NCBI GenBank assembly: GCA_026398575.1
Contig: JAPLSP010000176.1
Location: 1 to 35,686 of the forward strand
Origin: Candidatus Sumerlaeota bacterium
GTDB lineage: Bacteria; Sumerlaeota; Sumerlaeia; JADFCT01
Direction: 5' to 3'
Length of the DNA stretch: 35,686 nucleotides
The position numbers were made by a program, and so were the translations under genes. The notes beneath the pieces were generated by a model. It was not told the DNA's origin. It saw nothing but the letters and a program-made list of their open reading frames with translations, and did no database searches. Numbering within the stretch: position 1 is the first letter of the stretch; each line of letters begins with the position of its first letter. Positions 23,385 through 32,344 of the stretch are shown one piece after another.

Positions 23385-23512
23385 TTATCAATGTAAAATG
23401 TAAAATGAGAAATTGAAAATGACACCGCGCGCGGCAGGCATAAGATGCAGGGCTGCGTAATGCTGGCGCCGGGATGGGTTGTCATTTTACATTTCTCATT
23501 TTTCATTATGAA
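23385..23512. repeat. Heptamer element family 1, copy C (complete, inverted orientation)
   Basis: This is the reverse complement of copy B with only a few base changes in the core and one heptamer fewer in each arm (arms at 23390-23424 and about 23481-23508). The comparison shows that unit number changes while the core is conserved. It lies between the isomerase stop and the binding-protein Shine-Dalgarno. Confidence 0.92.
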
Positions 23513-23531
23513 TGATATTGCTGACAGACGC

Positions 23532-24356
23532 TTAAAGCGCGCCGATGTCGCGCAAGACCTTCCTCAAGCCTTCCACCGCCGTCTTGAACAGCTCCGGACC
23601 CGTCTCGCCGTGCGAATGCCCGGCCACTTTCAGATGCGGTTCGAGCGTCAGGAAGTTATCGTATCCTTCATTGAACGCTTCGCTCAGGATCATCGTGATG
23701 TCGCCGTCGCCGGATCCGGCCACGACAATCGAACCGGAAGCCATGCGGGCGTCCTTGATGTGAAAATACTCTATGAAGGGTTTGATCTTGAGCCAGCAAT
23801 CCTGATAGGGGCGCTGGCCGCATTGGACGTAGTTGGCCGGATCGAAGACGCCGACGAGCGCCGGGGAGTTGATGCTTTGGAACACGTCAAGGAAGCGGTC
23901 GCCCGTGTCGGCATAGATTCCTTTTTCGTTTTCCAGCGCGCATTTGATCCCCGACGGCTCAGCCGCCTGCGCCAGTCGCCCGACCCAGTCTATGCACTGG
24001 GCACGGCATTCGGCGTGCGTTTTGCCCTGGGGGACGTAGTAGGAAAACATGCGGATATATTTGCACGAGAGCGTCTGGGCGAGTTCAATCGCGCGTTTCA
24101 GGCGTTCGAGCTCCTCGTTGAAATCGCCGTCCAGCGGGAATTTGCCGATGGGCGATCCGATGGCCGAAAAGCCGATGCCGTTGTCGCGCGCGGTTGCGGC
24201 GACCCGCTGAACTTCCGCGTCGCTCAGCGCCATGACGTTTTTGCCCCACACGCCGCGCAGCTCGATGGCGCCGACGCCGTTCTTTTTCAGGACTGCGATC
24301 TGCTCATCGAGGTCTTGGGAGATTTCGTCGGCGAATGCGCTCAATTGAATGCTCAT
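23532..24356 (-). CDS. Sugar phosphate isomerase/epimerase (AP_endonuc_2 TIM barrel)
   Basis: A 274-residue xylose-isomerase-like TIM-barrel protein. Metal and substrate positions of this family are plausible at CALENEKG (Glu), VGVFDPANYV (Asp), YFHIKDAR (His and Asp) and FLTLEPHL (Glu). Family members isomerise or epimerise keto sugars, inosose or 3-keto-glycosides; the specific reaction is open. The start MSIQLS is backed by GAGGAGG six bases upstream. It is the first gene of the transporter series, suggesting the imported sugar or its derivative is the substrate. Confidence 0.88.
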   Translation of the reverse strand: MSIQLSAFADEISQDLDEQIAVLKKNGVGAIELRGVWGKNVMALSDAEVQRVAATARDNGIGFSAIGSPIGKFPLDGDFNEELERLKRAIELAQTLSCKYIRMFSYYVPQGKTHAECRAQCIDWVGRLAQAAEPSGIKCALENEKGIYADTGDRFLDVFQSINSPALVGVFDPANYVQCGQRPYQDCWLKIKPFIEYFHIKDARMASGSIVVAGSGDGDITMILSEAFNEGYDNFLTLEPHLKVAGHSHGETGPELFKTAVEGLRKVLRDIGAL

Positions 24357-24425
24357 GGCGGCCCTCCTCGTTGCGATCCTGGAATTCACATGGGGCTTCA
24401 CCGGCTTGGGGGCGCTGACAAGTCT

Positions 24426-25034
24426 CTATCGAAATTGCGGCGGTGTCCCGCCATAGCGCACGATGTCGCCACGGCTGATCGTGCCGTTCGTTGGATCGTA
24501 AATGTCATTAATCCCGCCTCGGGAGGCCTGATCGAAGATCAGGTTCGGTCCCAGCGAGGTGATGCCCCAGCTCTGGGGATGGCCTTGATGCGCGGGCGTA
24601 TCTGTCATGCCCGAATAGCTCCCCTTGGTCAGATAGGAATAAGGATAAGGGGGATGTTTGCCGGGAAACAGAATATCCGTCATCATGTCCGAGGAATGCT
24701 GCGTGACGTGGAAAGGGTCATAGGGAATCGAAGTGATATAGGCTACGGGCGTCGTAAGAATGAACCACCACTTTTTCTGCTCATAAGGAATGCTGCCGGA
24801 TAGCGTCATCGGATTGAAATCCGCGGCGTCATCGGCGTCAAGAGGCAGCGTGCTGTAATCCACGGCATAAGCCTCGATGGCGGTCCCTAGCGTACGCATA
24901 TCCGCCATCGCTCGCGAAACCTTCGAACGCGTCTGCGCTTCGAGAAAATTGGGAATGGCGATGAGCGCAAGAATAGCGATGATGGCGATGACAATCAGCA
25001 GCTCGATTAGGGTGAAACCGGTCTTTTGTCTCAT
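24426..25034 (-). CDS. Prepilin-type N-terminal cleavage/methylation protein (GspG-like)
   Basis: A 202-residue type IV pilin-like or pseudopilin protein. The class III signal is short: MRQKTG is cut before F7 in GFTLIELLIVIAII, with the conserved Glu five residues after the cut. The helix continues into a stretch reading NFLEAQTRSKVSRAMADM, which I recall as common in small pilins of Sumerlaeota, Armatimonadetes and similar lineages. The C-terminal part has Tyr/Pro-rich loops that contain TSLGPN. The start is defined by the pilin motif; upstream in-frame sequence is not homologous. No pilus or type II secretion machinery is nearby, so it probably serves a system encoded elsewhere. Confidence 0.88.
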   Translation of the reverse strand: MRQKTGFTLIELLIVIAIIAILALIAIPNFLEAQTRSKVSRAMADMRTLGTAIEAYAVDYSTLPLDADDAADFNPMTLSGSIPYEQKKWWFILTTPVAYITSIPYDPFHVTQHSSDMMTDILFPGKHPPYPYSYLTKGSYSGMTDTPAHQGHPQSWGITSLGPNLIFDQASRGGINDIYDPTNGTISRGDIVRYGGTPPQFR

Positions 25035-25065
25035 AATCCATGTCTTTTTTAAGATAGGGAATTCA

Positions 25066-25086
25066 AGGCGCCGGATAGCGGCGCCT
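25066..25086 (-). promoter_or_regulatory. Hairpin between beta-propeller and prepilin genes
   Basis: Perfect 8-base arms AGGCGCCG / CGGCGCCT, five-base loop, 35 bases after the beta-propeller stop. It is not followed by a T tract. It may act as an mRNA 3' stabiliser or partial terminator. Confidence 0.5.
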
Positions 25087-25120
25087 GTTGCTTCCTGAAT
25101 TCCAAGTTCCTTCGAACCGC

Positions 25121-26269
25121 TTATTTCGCCTGACCGAAGCACATCACCATGCCCTCGACGTCGCCCAAAACCAGCCGTTCCTGTGCGATCGCCGGAGCGG
25201 CGGTGAAGGGCGCTCCGGACACATATTCCAAAACCTTCCGGCCCGTTTTCAGATCCAAAACATAAAGCGTTCCATCTTGCGACGGCGCATAAACGCGCTC
25301 GCCGGCGACGCTGGGCGAAGCGTCATTTTCCCCTTTTGTATCGTAAACCCATATATTAGCGCCGGTTATCCGATCAAGGCAATGGACTTTTTTGTCGCGG
25401 CCGCTTGCTATCAGGCGGCCTCCCGCGACGGCGCAAGAGGCATAAAAAGGAAACTCGCCCGTCTGCGGATCGTGTTCCCATTTCTTCTTTCCGGTCCGCC
25501 AATCCACCGCCAGGATCAAGCCGCCGAAATTCCCGACGTACAGCTCCTGTCCTGCGATGGCGGGGGTGGCCGAGGCGTAGCCGCTCATCTCCAGCGACCA
25601 GGCCAGCGTCCCGGAGCTGACGTGAACAGCCCGCAACTGCGAATCGCAACCGGCCATGAAAACCAAACCATCGGCGAGCGTGGGCGAGCAATGGACCGGC
25701 CCCTCGCATTCGAATTTCCAAACGAGCGCGCCCGTGGCGGCCTCGAGGCAGTACATGTTCTGGTCATAAGAGCCGAAAATAATGCGCCCGGAATCGCACG
25801 CCGGCGAGGAGTGAATCTCGGAATCGGTTTTATAGACCCACTTTTTTGCGCCGGTTGCGGCGTCCAGACAGCGCATCTCGCCCTCGAGTCCGGCGATGAA
25901 CAGGCGTCCTTCCCAAACGCAGGGCGTGGTATATAACTCGTCTTTATATTTCTGGCGCCAGATTTCTTTGCCGGTTTCCAGGGACAAGGCATAGACGGCG
26001 CCCGCTTTGGTTGCGACAAAAACCCGTCCGCCGGAAATCGCCACCCCCGACTCGATGGCCCCTTCGGCCTGAAACTGCCACAAGCGGCGCAAGCGTTCGG
26101 GCAGCGGCGCGGGGCTCATTCCGCTGCGCTGCATATCGCCCCGGTCGCAGAACCAGGCCGCCGAATCCGTGGAAGGCGCCGCCGGAGAGGACGGGAGATT
26201 GCCGCCCTCCGCATGCGAATATCGCGCGGGCCATGCGGCTAAAATCATCAATAGGAACCAGCGTGGCAT
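25121..26269 (-). CDS. Secreted PQQ-like beta-propeller protein
   Basis: A 382-residue exported protein, signal peptide 1-20 (cleavage after SHA), then seven or so blades of about 40 residues. Each repeats a LDAATGAKKWVYKT-like edge strand and a PACDSGRIIFGSYD-like inner strand, clear internal duplication. It has no lipobox, unlike the propeller at 14275, to which it is only distantly similar. A GGAGG lies six bases before the ATG. It is upstream of the prepilin gene and diverges from the O-antigen ligase-like gene. Function is unknown; scaffold or sensing roles are common for such propellers. Confidence 0.88.
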   Translation of the reverse strand: MPRWFLLMILAAWPARYSHAEGGNLPSSPAAPSTDSAAWFCDRGDMQRSGMSPAPLPERLRRLWQFQAEGAIESGVAISGGRVFVATKAGAVYALSLETGKEIWRQKYKDELYTTPCVWEGRLFIAGLEGEMRCLDAATGAKKWVYKTDSEIHSSPACDSGRIIFGSYDQNMYCLEAATGALVWKFECEGPVHCSPTLADGLVFMAGCDSQLRAVHVSSGTLAWSLEMSGYASATPAIAGQELYVGNFGGLILAVDWRTGKKKWEHDPQTGEFPFYASCAVAGGRLIASGRDKKVHCLDRITGANIWVYDTKGENDASPSVAGERVYAPSQDGTLYVLDLKTGRKVLEYVSGAPFTAAPAIAQERLVLGDVEGMVMCFGQAK

Positions 26270-26440
26270 TCATTGCCTCCATTCATCGTGCATTTCTGCG
26301 CCCCCTTGGTGATCTGAGTCATAATTCAGTCACATATTTTTGCCTAAGGGACGAAAGCAATGCGCTCAGCATCAGCGCCTATTCGCATGAATCTTCTCTT
26401 CCTATTATCGTTTTTTCTACCCACCCCTCAACACCCGCGC

Positions 26441-26469
26441 TTGACTTGAGGGCGGGAGTCTCCTATCTC
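26441..26469 (+). promoter_or_regulatory. Candidate sigma-70-type promoter
   Basis: TTGACT and TATCTC are separated by 17 bases, about 55 bases upstream of the ligase-like gene, within the 254-base divergent gap. The -10 box is poor, so this is tentative. The rest of the gap has no array and no supported gene. Confidence 0.4.
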
Positions 26470-26523
26470 ATTGCCCTGCGAATCAATCCTGAAGTCCAAA
26501 ATCCCGCGCCACAGGTTTGAAAT

Positions 26524-29412
26524 ATGAATATCACCGCGGAGCGCCTGTTCGCCCGTTTGTGCCGCATTCAAGCCTTAGCTGTTCTGGTGGTCGTTGCGTT
26601 GATGTTTCCGCTGGCCCTGGATCAGCAGGCGGTTTTCAGCTGGTTTGTCCGCTGGCTTCCGGGAGAGGGGCTTCAAAAGGCTTTCATTCAAGGCTTCCAG
26701 TCATTCCTGACGGCGTCCTATACGCCGCTGATGCTCAAAGAAATCCTGACGGGCATGGGAATTGCCATGCTGCTGTTTTTCTTTGTGGTGTGGCGCGCGC
26801 TCTGGCCGCTCCAGGACAAAGAGGAACGGCGGCGCGCTCTGATGGTCCTCGTTCTGCTGGCGCTGGCGATAGTTTCGGCCTTATGGCAATCGCCCACCTA
26901 TTACTACAGTCTGATAACGTTGACGCGGGTGGCGTGCTTGAGCGTTTACGCCTGCATCGTCATGTCGCTGGCGCGCGCGAGGTATTTCATGCGCAAAGGC
27001 GCCGCCCTCATTGTGTGGTGCGCGGCGCTGCTGGCGGCGATCGCCTTGCTGCAACACCTCGGCCTCGTCGAAGGCATCATCGCCCATTACGAGCATCATC
27101 GCAATCGGATCGGATCGCTGATCGGACACAACACCGGACTGTCGGTTTATCTGATGTTCGGCCTCTTTATCGCGCTTTCCTGGCTCTATGGCCCTTTGCG
27201 CTCCGCGACGCATCGGACGCTGATCGCCTGTCTGGCCGGCGTCATGGCATTCGTGCTGTTGCTGGCGCAAAGCCGCAGCGTCTGGATCATTCTCGTCGCG
27301 CTTCTGCCCTGCTTCCTGGTGGTCATGCGGCGCTGGACCGGCGTGGGCCCGAGGCTGCGGCATTGGCTGGCCGTCGGCGCGCTGGCGCTGATCCTGGGCG
27401 CCACGCAGTTGATTGATTCGCCGCTCAACGTTCTGGGCGTCCGGCAATATTCCTTCAGCCGGCGTCTGCAGGACTTCGAACCCAGCCAGCTGGTCACCGA
27501 AACGCGCCTGCGCATTTTGGTCTGCTCGCTTCCGCTGATCCTGAAGAGCCCCTGGATCGGCTCTGGCCTCGGCAGCTTTCAATATGTGTATCCCGAGGCT
27601 CAAATGCGCTACTACGAGGCGCATCCCTTCATGTGGATCGCTCCGACTTCCGCGCGTTCGCAACACGGGCATGATGACTACCTCCAATTGCTGATCGAAA
27701 CAGGCGTCATCGGATGTTTGCTGGTTTTCTGGCTGGTCGGGCGCCAACTGCGCCAGGGATGGCGCGAGCAGCGACGAGCCCTGGAAATCGCAGGCCGGCA
27801 GGAAGCGGCGCGATTGGGCGTGTTTTTTGCCATCGCGGGCTTTGCCAGTCAGGCCGCGCTGGATTTCCCGATGCATATCATTCCCTTGTCGCTGACCGGC
27901 TTTTTCCTTCTGGCTGTGTGGGCGGGATCTCCGGCGCCGGCGGCGGCCGAGGAGCAGACGGAAGCCGAGGCCCTGCCTGCCGCGTCCGGAGCCAAGGGCG
28001 CCTTCAGCGCGGGCAAGGCGCGTTCGCGCAGCGCGGTCCGCTATCGCCAATCGCAGGCTGCGCAGCCGGCGGCCGCCGCAGTCGCCGGCCTGGTCTGTGG
28101 CGCGGCTCTGGCGGTCACCACGGCCGGCTTTATTTTTTTCGGGCGCGAAGCCTTGAGCGATTATTTCCGCAATGTCTCGACCCGCAATTATACCTGGATC
28201 GTGAAAAACTATCGCCAAATGACGGCCCGCAAAATCATGGAAGTCTTGAACTCCGCCGATCAAGCTAGCAGCTACACGTGCCGGATCGCCCCGACGCTGA
28301 TGGAGGCGCGCAACGAACACGCTGAAGTCCTACAGCTCATCGGTGAAGTTCTGATGAAGCAATCGGAAGGCGCCGAGCGCCTGAAAGACGCCAAGCGCGC
28401 CGGGGAGTTGAAGGCCGAGGCGATCCGCAATCTCAAAAAGGCGGTAGAGCAGGGCGAAGTGGCTCTCGCGGAGTTCCGCAATCATGCCGTCTTCGCCGAT
28501 CTGGGCGGCGCCTATCACAAACTCTATGACCTTACGCGTGAGGAGTCGCACCAGACGAGCGCCATTGCGTACCTGGAGCTGGCGGCGCGCTATTCGCCGG
28601 CATACGCCGAACCGATCAATGAACTGGTCGAGTTATACGACAAGGAGAACAAGAAACCCACTCGCGTCATGGAACTGCGGGCGATGCTGGCCCGCTATAA
28701 TCCGGCTTTTTACGCCGAGCAATACACCTCGAAATTATTCGATTCCATGTATAACGAGATGTATGCCGACGCGGTGGACAAAAGCAAAGCGCTGCTGGAA
28801 ACCGCCCGTTTCAACGCCGATCACGACCCGCGGTTCAAGGCCGACGCCAGGCAAATGAGCCGTTTTTATGTTGCCAGCCTGATCGCCCTGGGCAGTTTTT
28901 CAACGGCGGAAAAAGAACTGGAGAACGGCGAGAAAACTTATCCGCATCCTTATGAATGGCGGCAGACGCGGGTCCATCTTTTGCTGGCCAAGCAGGAGTG
29001 GGGGGGCGCCGCTCAATTGGTTCGAGGCTTTTTGCCCGAGCTTCCGGAACAGGCAAACAAGGAATATTGGGAGATCGTGGACGTCTGTCTGGCGCGCAAA
29101 CTGCGGGAAACGAACGCGGACGCGCGTTGGAACGAGCTGCTGATCAAAGCGCGCCAAAATCTAAATTACTACTTATACCTGGGCAAGCTGTCTTATGAAA
29201 CCTTCGATTGGCCCGATCGGGCGCTGGAATTTCTGACAAAGCGATCCAAGCTAAAACCCGAACCGCCGGCGCAGATTTGGGGGTGGCTGGCGATTTTGGA
29301 ATATAATCGTGGCGCCACCGCGCAGGGGCTGGCTTACCTGGATAAAGCGCTTCCGAAAAATCCGAAGAACCAGCGCTTGAAGCAACTGCGCGACAAACTT
29401 CAACCCAAATAA
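26524..29412 (+). CDS. O-antigen ligase/polymerase family protein with TPR C-terminus
   Basis: A 962-residue membrane protein. Residues about 15-470 hold ten or more membrane helices of the Wzy_C/WaaL family: the SRSVW segment at 250-254 and the large periplasmic loop ending in HGHDDYLQLLIETG (381-394) are the conserved signature with catalytic-type Arg and His. After an Ala-rich linker and another hydrophobic segment (about 518-545) comes a roughly 400-residue helical repeat region of TPR type, ending in a clear repeat (ALEFLTKRSK to AYLDKALPKNPKN). It would ligate or polymerise polysaccharide at the periplasmic face; the TPR may bind partners. AGG nine bases upstream supports the start. Alternative: a membrane protein of related fold that glycosylates pilin. 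Confidence 0.88.
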   Translation: MNITAERLFARLCRIQALAVLVVVALMFPLALDQQAVFSWFVRWLPGEGLQKAFIQGFQSFLTASYTPLMLKEILTGMGIAMLLFFFVVWRALWPLQDKEERRRALMVLVLLALAIVSALWQSPTYYYSLITLTRVACLSVYACIVMSLARARYFMRKGAALIVWCAALLAAIALLQHLGLVEGIIAHYEHHRNRIGSLIGHNTGLSVYLMFGLFIALSWLYGPLRSATHRTLIACLAGVMAFVLLLAQSRSVWIILVALLPCFLVVMRRWTGVGPRLRHWLAVGALALILGATQLIDSPLNVLGVRQYSFSRRLQDFEPSQLVTETRLRILVCSLPLILKSPWIGSGLGSFQYVYPEAQMRYYEAHPFMWIAPTSARSQHGHDDYLQLLIETGVIGCLLVFWLVGRQLRQGWREQRRALEIAGRQEAARLGVFFAIAGFASQAALDFPMHIIPLSLTGFFLLAVWAGSPAPAAAEEQTEAEALPAASGAKGAFSAGKARSRSAVRYRQSQAAQPAAAAVAGLVCGAALAVTTAGFIFFGREALSDYFRNVSTRNYTWIVKNYRQMTARKIMEVLNSADQASSYTCRIAPTLMEARNEHAEVLQLIGEVLMKQSEGAERLKDAKRAGELKAEAIRNLKKAVEQGEVALAEFRNHAVFADLGGAYHKLYDLTREESHQTSAIAYLELAARYSPAYAEPINELVELYDKENKKPTRVMELRAMLARYNPAFYAEQYTSKLFDSMYNEMYADAVDKSKALLETARFNADHDPRFKADARQMSRFYVASLIALGSFSTAEKELENGEKTYPHPYEWRQTRVHLLLAKQEWGGAAQLVRGFLPELPEQANKEYWEIVDVCLARKLRETNADARWNELLIKARQNLNYYLYLGKLSYETFDWPDRALEFLTKRSKLKPEPPAQIWGWLAILEYNRGATAQGLAYLDKALPKNPKNQRLKQLRDKLQPK

Positions 29413-29417
29413 TAAAA

Positions 29418-29571
29418 AATATCCAATATCCAACAGTCAATATCCAACAGCAAATGTCCAATGTCCAACAGGGAATTTCCAATTTCCAACAAAGCCGCGC
29501 GTTAGGTCTAGCACTTTCGCCGTGTTTCCTTGGACATTGGACATTCCCTGTCGGACATTGGACATTGGATA
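29418..29571. repeat. Heptamer element family 2, inverted arms
   Basis: The left arm has ten or eleven in-register heptamers at 29418-29494 (AATATCC, AATGTCC, AATTTCC, with AACAGNN every second or third unit). The right arm has six at 29530-29571 (TTGGACA, TTGGACA, TTCCCTG, TCGGACA, TTGGACA, TTGGATA). They are inverted counterparts, including the AACAGGG / TTCCCTG punctuation unit. The unique core is about 35-40 bases. It fills the convergent gap between the ligase-like gene and the kinase. Confidence 0.93.
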
Positions 29572-29577
29572 TTGGCC

Positions 29578-32178
29578 TTATAATTTTCCGGTTCGCATCT
29601 TTGACCAGAAGCACAGCGCGGCGCCGCCGGCGGACAGAAGGAATCCGATGCTCCCGGTAATCTGCGCGAGACGCTCTGCGTTCGCGGCTGAGGATTGGCC
29701 GGCGGCCGCCAGGATGGGATGGAAGGCCGCCATGAGGATCGCGCCGATGACAATCATCGCGCGACATCGGATATTGCGCGAAAAACAAGTGATCAACAAG
29801 GCGGCGCCGGGGATCAGACACCAGGCCGAGCTTCCGGCGCCCCAGCTATAATACGGCTTGAGCCAGCTGGAAAACATCGCCTGAATGGCGCCTTGTTGGC
29901 TCTCCGCAGCGCGAAACATGGCCCAGGCGGCCAGGATAAAAAGCCCCAGGATTCCCTGCGCGATGGCAAGCCATGGCAGGCGGCGGTGAAAATGCGGGAG
30001 AACAGCCTGGGACGATTCCTCCTTTTGAGATTTGGCGGCTTCTTTCTTGCGGGCCTTGTCTTCTTTCAGCATCTGCCGGGCTTGTTTCTCGGCTTCCTGT
30101 TTTGCTTCCTGGTCGGCGACGCCAACGGATTTCATGCGCCGGCTTTCGACATGGATCAAATGCCGGTGGGCGCGCGCCTCGTTGCGCGCCGCTTCGATGC
30201 CCTCCAGCCAGCGCGCCAGCGGATCGCGCCAGGCGCCAAATTTCTTGAGGGACTTCGCCTCGCCGGCGGCGGCCTGCTTGGCTCGCGCCAGGACCTTCGC
30301 CTCATAGCCGAATAAATCCTCGTAGAATTCCTCCCAGTTTCTGCCGCTCAACCGGCAAACCATATCCTGGATCGCTTCTTCCGAAACGCCGCGTCCGCGC
30401 AATTGTCGGATGGCCTCGAGCGCTTTTTCCACCGAAGCCCGGCGTTCGCGGCGCAATCGCCCGACTAAAAGAAATTGATAGCCGCCTGCGATCCCCGCCG
30501 CCAGAACGGCGCAGGCAAACCAGGACTCGAGCCAGCCGAACAACGCCAGCACGCCCAAGGCCAGCGTGGCGCCGCCGGCCAGCGTCAACCATCCCTTGGC
30601 GCTCATGCCGAACAGCGCATGGCGCATGCGGCGGAAGAGAGGATCCTTGGCGGCAATGCCGTGAAGTATAAAATAGGCAGCCGGCGTCAGCGCCAACAAT
30701 CCCAGGGCGCCGCCTGCCAGATCGAAGCGATTGACGGCCAAAGCCAGCGCGAACAGGACAGGCATCGCCAGGAAAAAGCCGATCGCGCCCCATCTGCGCC
30801 GCCGGATGGCCGGCGCCGCGCCATAGGCTGCAATCGCTTCTTCGAGCGTCTTCGTATGCTGCTCGTTCGAGCCCGAATCCTGCGCCACGGCGCCGACGTC
30901 CAGATAAGCTTCCAAATCCTGGATGACGTCTTCCATGGCCGGATAACGCTGGTTCGGGTCCTTCTCCGTCATGCGTTTGACGATCCGTTCCAACTCCGGC
31001 GGCGCCTGTGGAAGCAGCGTCTTGAGCGACGGAATCGGCGCCTTGAGATGCTTGGTAATGATCTCGTACGCCGAATCGCCGCTAAAGGGCGTCTTGCCGG
31101 AACATAGATAATAGAGCGTGCAGCCCAGCGAATACTGGTCGGCGCGTTCATCCACCGTGCTGGCGTCCTTGGCCTGCTCCGGCGCCATGAACGCCGGCGT
31201 GCCCATCGCTCCGTGCGCCATTGTCAGATCGGCGCCGCCGGCGCTGGGCGTATCCTCCAAAGACATTGAAGCGGAGCTTTGGGATTCGGCTTCACGCCGG
31301 AATTTGGCCAGGCCCATGTCCGCGATCTTGATGAAGCCATGCTCGTTGATCATCAGGTTGTCGGGTTTGATGTCGCGGTGGATGATGCCGAATTGATGAG
31401 CGAAGCTCAGACCGCGCGCGGCCTGGAGCGTGTAGCCGCAGGCTTCGCCGATCGGCAGTCCGCTCTGCTGGCGGACGACGGCGCCGATGGTTTCGCCCCG
31501 GACGTATTCCATGGCGATATAGTGGAGATCGCCCTGACAGCCGACGTCATAAACCTGGATGATATTATGATGGTTCAGGCGCGCCGCGCTCAGGGCCTCG
31601 CGCGTGAATCGCGCCAGCAGGACCGGATCGGAGGCAAATTCGGGCGAGATGATCTTGATCGCCACGTCGCGATCGAGCGACAGCTGGCGCGCCAGGAACA
31701 CGGTCCCCATTCCCCCCTGGCCCAGTTTCTTTTCGATGCGATATCCGCCAAGAGTCTGGCCGATGAGGTAATCCAAAGAGCCGCCGGAGAGGGGCGCGGC
31801 AGTGGCTCCAGAGGTAACAGGCGTGGCGTGTTTATCCGCTGCAGGACTGGATTGCGGCGTCTTGCAACTTTCCGCGATTGTCGGCGCCGAGCCCGGCTCT
31901 TGCTTCGGCGCCGGAGTCGGCATTCGCGCCGGAGTTGAAGAGGCCGGAGGATGGGGGATTGTCTTGCCCTGGCCGGATTCCGTTCGCGCCGCCGGAGAAG
32001 GCTTTGACATGGAAGCCGGCGTTGCGGACGAAGCCGGCGTTGCCGACGAAGCTGGCTTGGCTGCCGGAGCGGACTTCAGCACAAGCGATGCGGCGCACTG
32101 GGGACAATGAATCACTCCTGACGCTTTGGCAGCGTCGGTCTCCCAGCAATGCTTGCATTTCGGGCAGGTCAGTTTCAT
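29578..32178 (-). CDS. Membrane Ser/Thr protein kinase with N-terminal zinc ribbon
   Basis: An 866-residue Hanks-type (PknB-like) kinase. An MJ0042-type zinc ribbon (C5, C8, C25, C28) is followed by a Pro/Ala-rich linker with an ASSATP duplication. The kinase domain (about 146-427) has GQGGMG (153-158), ATP-binding K175 in VAIK, IIHRDIKPDN with D269, and D287 in ADMGLAK, where Met replaces the Phe of DFG, and MAPEQ. A 30-residue insert lies in the activation segment. The C-terminal 400 residues carry several membrane helices and a basic, Gln/Glu-rich coiled segment. All catalytic residues are present. Targets may include FHA proteins such as the histidine kinase at 4744. It converges on the O-antigen ligase-like gene and diverges from the heparinase-like gene. 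Confidence 0.93.
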   Translation of the reverse strand: MKLTCPKCKHCWETDAAKASGVIHCPQCAASLVLKSAPAAKPASSATPASSATPASMSKPSPAARTESGQGKTIPHPPASSTPARMPTPAPKQEPGSAPTIAESCKTPQSSPAADKHATPVTSGATAAPLSGGSLDYLIGQTLGGYRIEKKLGQGGMGTVFLARQLSLDRDVAIKIISPEFASDPVLLARFTREALSAARLNHHNIIQVYDVGCQGDLHYIAMEYVRGETIGAVVRQQSGLPIGEACGYTLQAARGLSFAHQFGIIHRDIKPDNLMINEHGFIKIADMGLAKFRREAESQSSASMSLEDTPSAGGADLTMAHGAMGTPAFMAPEQAKDASTVDERADQYSLGCTLYYLCSGKTPFSGDSAYEIITKHLKAPIPSLKTLLPQAPPELERIVKRMTEKDPNQRYPAMEDVIQDLEAYLDVGAVAQDSGSNEQHTKTLEEAIAAYGAAPAIRRRRWGAIGFFLAMPVLFALALAVNRFDLAGGALGLLALTPAAYFILHGIAAKDPLFRRMRHALFGMSAKGWLTLAGGATLALGVLALFGWLESWFACAVLAAGIAGGYQFLLVGRLRRERRASVEKALEAIRQLRGRGVSEEAIQDMVCRLSGRNWEEFYEDLFGYEAKVLARAKQAAAGEAKSLKKFGAWRDPLARWLEGIEAARNEARAHRHLIHVESRRMKSVGVADQEAKQEAEKQARQMLKEDKARKKEAAKSQKEESSQAVLPHFHRRLPWLAIAQGILGLFILAAWAMFRAAESQQGAIQAMFSSWLKPYYSWGAGSSAWCLIPGAALLITCFSRNIRCRAMIVIGAILMAAFHPILAAAGQSSAANAERLAQITGSIGFLLSAGGAALCFWSKMRTGKL

Positions 32179-32344
32179 GGCGAATTGGCCGATAATATAA
32201 TGCAGCCAAAGGATACTCGCGCGGAGGGTTCTACATCAAGTTTAGTTTCAGGAATGGAAAAATGTCAGGAGAATATTTATTCGCTTGCCCCGGCGCGGTC
32301 CGGCCATGCAGTCTTTCGAGACGCATATTCCTATAGGATGGCGC

